The position numbers were made by a program, and so were the translations under genes. Of a DNA stretch of 64,000 nucleotides, positions 62,782 through 64,000 are shown piece by piece; the first letter of the stretch is position 1, and each line of letters starts with the position of its first letter. The notes beneath the pieces are model-generated. The model was not told where the DNA came from. It did not search any database and was given only the letters and a program-made list of their open reading frames with translations. Source of the DNA: UBA1429 sp964482225 (GTDB lineage Bacteria; Chloroflexota; Anaerolineae; UBA1429). The stretch lies in the NCBI GenBank assembly GCA_964482225.1, contig CAYZWT010000012.1:46623-110622 (forward strand), read 5' to 3'.

Positions 62782-64000
62782 CTACTCGGTCGGCACAGGC
62801 TGGCCGCCGTTGCAGGTGATGGCGTCCAGCCGCGCAAACACCAGCTCTTGCACCGAGGGGCCCAGCGGGGCATAGCGCAGCTCCAGGGCAGCCACGTCAC
62901 CGGCATCGCTCAGTGCCCAGCGCACGAAGGAGATCAGCTCACGGGCCTTGGCGCAATCGGGCATCTCCTCGTACACCAGCAAAAAGGTGTAACCCGCGAT
63001 GGGGTACGAGTCATCGCCCGGGGCATTGACCAGGAGCTGCCCCAGATCCTCGGGCATCTCGGATACGGCCGCGTTCGAGGCGGCGGTGGTGCTGGCCAGG
63101 CTCGGCTCGATCAGGTTGCCGGCGCGGTTCACCACGTAGCCGTAGGAGAGCTTGTTCTCGGTGGCATAGGCCAGTTCGACATAGCCGATGCTGCCGGGCT
63201 GCTGGCTCACCAGACCCGCCACGCCCTCATTGCCTTTGCCGCCCAAGCCCACGGGCCACTCGACGGCGGTGCCCGCACCCACGTTGTTCTTCCACTCTTC
63301 GCTCACCTGGCTCAGATAGCTGGTAAAGATGAACGTGGTGCCCGAGCCATCGGAGCGACGGGCTACCGTGATGGGTTGATCGGGCAGGTTGGCATCGGGG
63401 TTCAGCTCGACCAGCGCGGGGTCGTTCCAGTTGGTGATCTTGCCCAAAAAGATGTCAGAGATCACGTCCGCGTTCAGGTGTAGACCTGTGGGGACGGCCT
63501 CGCCCGCCGTATCCTGGACGTTGTAGGCCAGCACAACAGCCCCGGCCACCATCGGAAGCTGCGTCAAGCCAGGGGCGTCTGCCTTCATCTGGTCGTTCAG
63601 CAGGGCATCGGAGCCAGCAAAGTCCACGGTCTTGGCCGTGATCTGGCGGATGCCGCCGCCGGAGCCGATGGACTGGTAGTTGATGCGGGCGGTGGGGTTC
63701 ACGAACGCATACTCGTAGAACCAGCGCGAGTAGAGCGGGAACGGAAAGCTGGCGCCCGCGCCGGTGAGTTGCACCGAGCCCGGGGCCGGGCGCGCCACGG
63801 TGGGGGCCTNNNNNNNNNNNNNNNNNNNNNNNNNNNNNNNNNNNNNNNNNNNNNNNNNNNNNNNNNNNNNNNNNNNNNNNNNNNNNNNNNNNNNNNNNNN
63901 NNNNNNNNNCTTTTTCGACGACGACCGTAACCTGCTTCTCGACCTCTTTTTCGACGACGACCGTAACCTGCTTCTCGACCTCTTTTTCGACGACGACCGT
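62782..64000 (-). CDS. pstS: Phosphate-binding protein PstS, N-terminus broken by gap and window edge
   Basis: Periplasmic-binding-type phosphate receptor, probably a lipoprotein. The domain from ~63770 down reads VQLTGAGASFPFPLYSRWFYEY, ARINYQSIGSGGGIRQI, DFAGSDALLN, LGKITNWNDP, VARRSDGSGTTFIFTSYLS and GNEGVAGLV, all PstS hallmarks of phosphate ligands. Before it on the minus strand lie a 100-N gap and at least two and a half copies of a 36-bp tandem repeat that would encode TVVVEKEVEKQV units, a linker between the membrane anchor and the domain. The signal peptide is outside the window. The stop at 62782 is 96 bases before pstC. Confidence 0.9.
   Translation of the reverse strand, partial: RSSSKKRSRSRLRSSSKKRSRSRLRSSSKKXXXXXXXXXXXXXXXXXXXXXXXXXXXXXXXXXXAPTVARPAPGSVQLTGAGASFPFPLYSRWFYEYAFVNPTARINYQSIGSGGGIRQITAKTVDFAGSDALLNDQMKADAPGLTQLPMVAGAVVLAYNVQDTAGEAVPTGLHLNADVISDIFLGKITNWNDPALVELNPDANLPDQPITVARRSDGSGTTFIFTSYLSQVSEEWKNNVGAGTAVEWPVGLGGKGNEGVAGLVSQQPGSIGYVELAYATENKLSYGYVVNRAGNLIEPSLASTTAASNAAVSEMPEDLGQLLVNAPGDDSYPIAGYTFLLVYEEMPDCAKARELISFVRWALSDAGDVAALELRYAPLGPSVQELVFARLDAITCNGGQPVPTE
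63810..63909. other. Assembly gap (100 N)
   Basis: Placeholder gap next to the tandem repeat in pstS, probably caused by that repeat. Confidence 0.95.
63910..64000. repeat. 36-bp tandem repeat in the pstS linker
   Basis: Two full and one partial copies of a 36-bp unit (starting CTTTTTCGACGACGACC on the plus strand) are identical at every base. On the minus strand one frame gives the 12-residue repeat TVVVEKEVEKQV. The array reaches the window end, so the copy number is not known. Confidence 0.9.

Overview
The window is GC-rich and gene-dense, with mostly short spacers, good Shine-Dalgarno sites and consensus-like sigma-70 promoters. Two 100-N gaps mark it as a scaffolded, probably metagenomic, assembly. 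I infer a member of the Chloroflexota, perhaps Anaerolineae-like. The hints are a PyrF-PyrE fusion, a citrate/isopropylmalate-synthase-like enzyme of the Re-citrate synthase type, a Glu/Lys/Val-rich repeat linker in PstS, and many sugar and sugar-acid catabolic genes. No rRNA, tRNA or CRISPR array was seen, so the placement is not proven.

Layout. 1-5098 (minus): pyrimidine operon pyrC-pyrB-pyrFE-pyrD-pyrK, with a strong promoter at 5183-5211. 5353-6117: a lipoprotein MsrA whose catalytic cysteine codon is an in-frame TGA, so a predicted selenoprotein. 6326-9121: a large FtsX-type permease. 9122-10206: no convincing gene, but tandem promoters and several perfect hairpins. 10207-16150: an oligopeptide-type ABC importer (two permeases, two ATPases) with no binding protein, with a sugar isomerase-like gene inserted and a small membrane protein at the end. 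16376-26948: sugar and sugar-acid catabolism (oxidoreductase, isomerase-like proteins, IlvD-type dehydratase, HpcH-type aldolase, UroD-like protein, enolase-superfamily dehydratase). 27263-28942: a citrate/isopropylmalate-synthase-like gene behind two leader terminators, with a duplicated 3' end and an assembly gap. 29012-32208: SDR, a second Gfo/Idh protein and a creatininase-family amidohydrolase.

32284-39112 (minus) is a LacI-controlled operon: fucose-isomerase-like, PfkB, class II aldolase, fucose-isomerase-like, PfkB. This gives a complete predicted isomerase-kinase-aldolase route with the isomerase and kinase steps duplicated. 39801-43171 holds rplU-rpmA-rpmE, a DUF1385 membrane protein and malic enzyme. 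43460-48856 holds a REP-associated transposase, an MFS transporter, an M42 peptidase, a short LarC and a DUF3524 (queuosine mannosyltransferase-like) glycosyltransferase. 49445-58039 holds a lipoprotein, a CBM9-like protein, a membrane NTPase with TPR-like repeats, a GHL6-like glycosidase and twin enolase-superfamily dehydratases. 58113-64000 (minus) is the phosphate operon pstS-pstC-pstA-pstB-arsC-HD-phoU.

Repeats are a strong theme. Three copies of a non-autonomous inverted-repeat element (39275-39669, 45489-45628, 50986-51240) share GTATCAGTTCAGAA-like ends and are each bounded by an 8-bp target duplication. A REP palindrome family (25684, 43285, 43742, 55594) occurs beside and inside a RAYT transposase gene. 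A third palindrome family has GCCCTCACCCC ends (17589, 30004).
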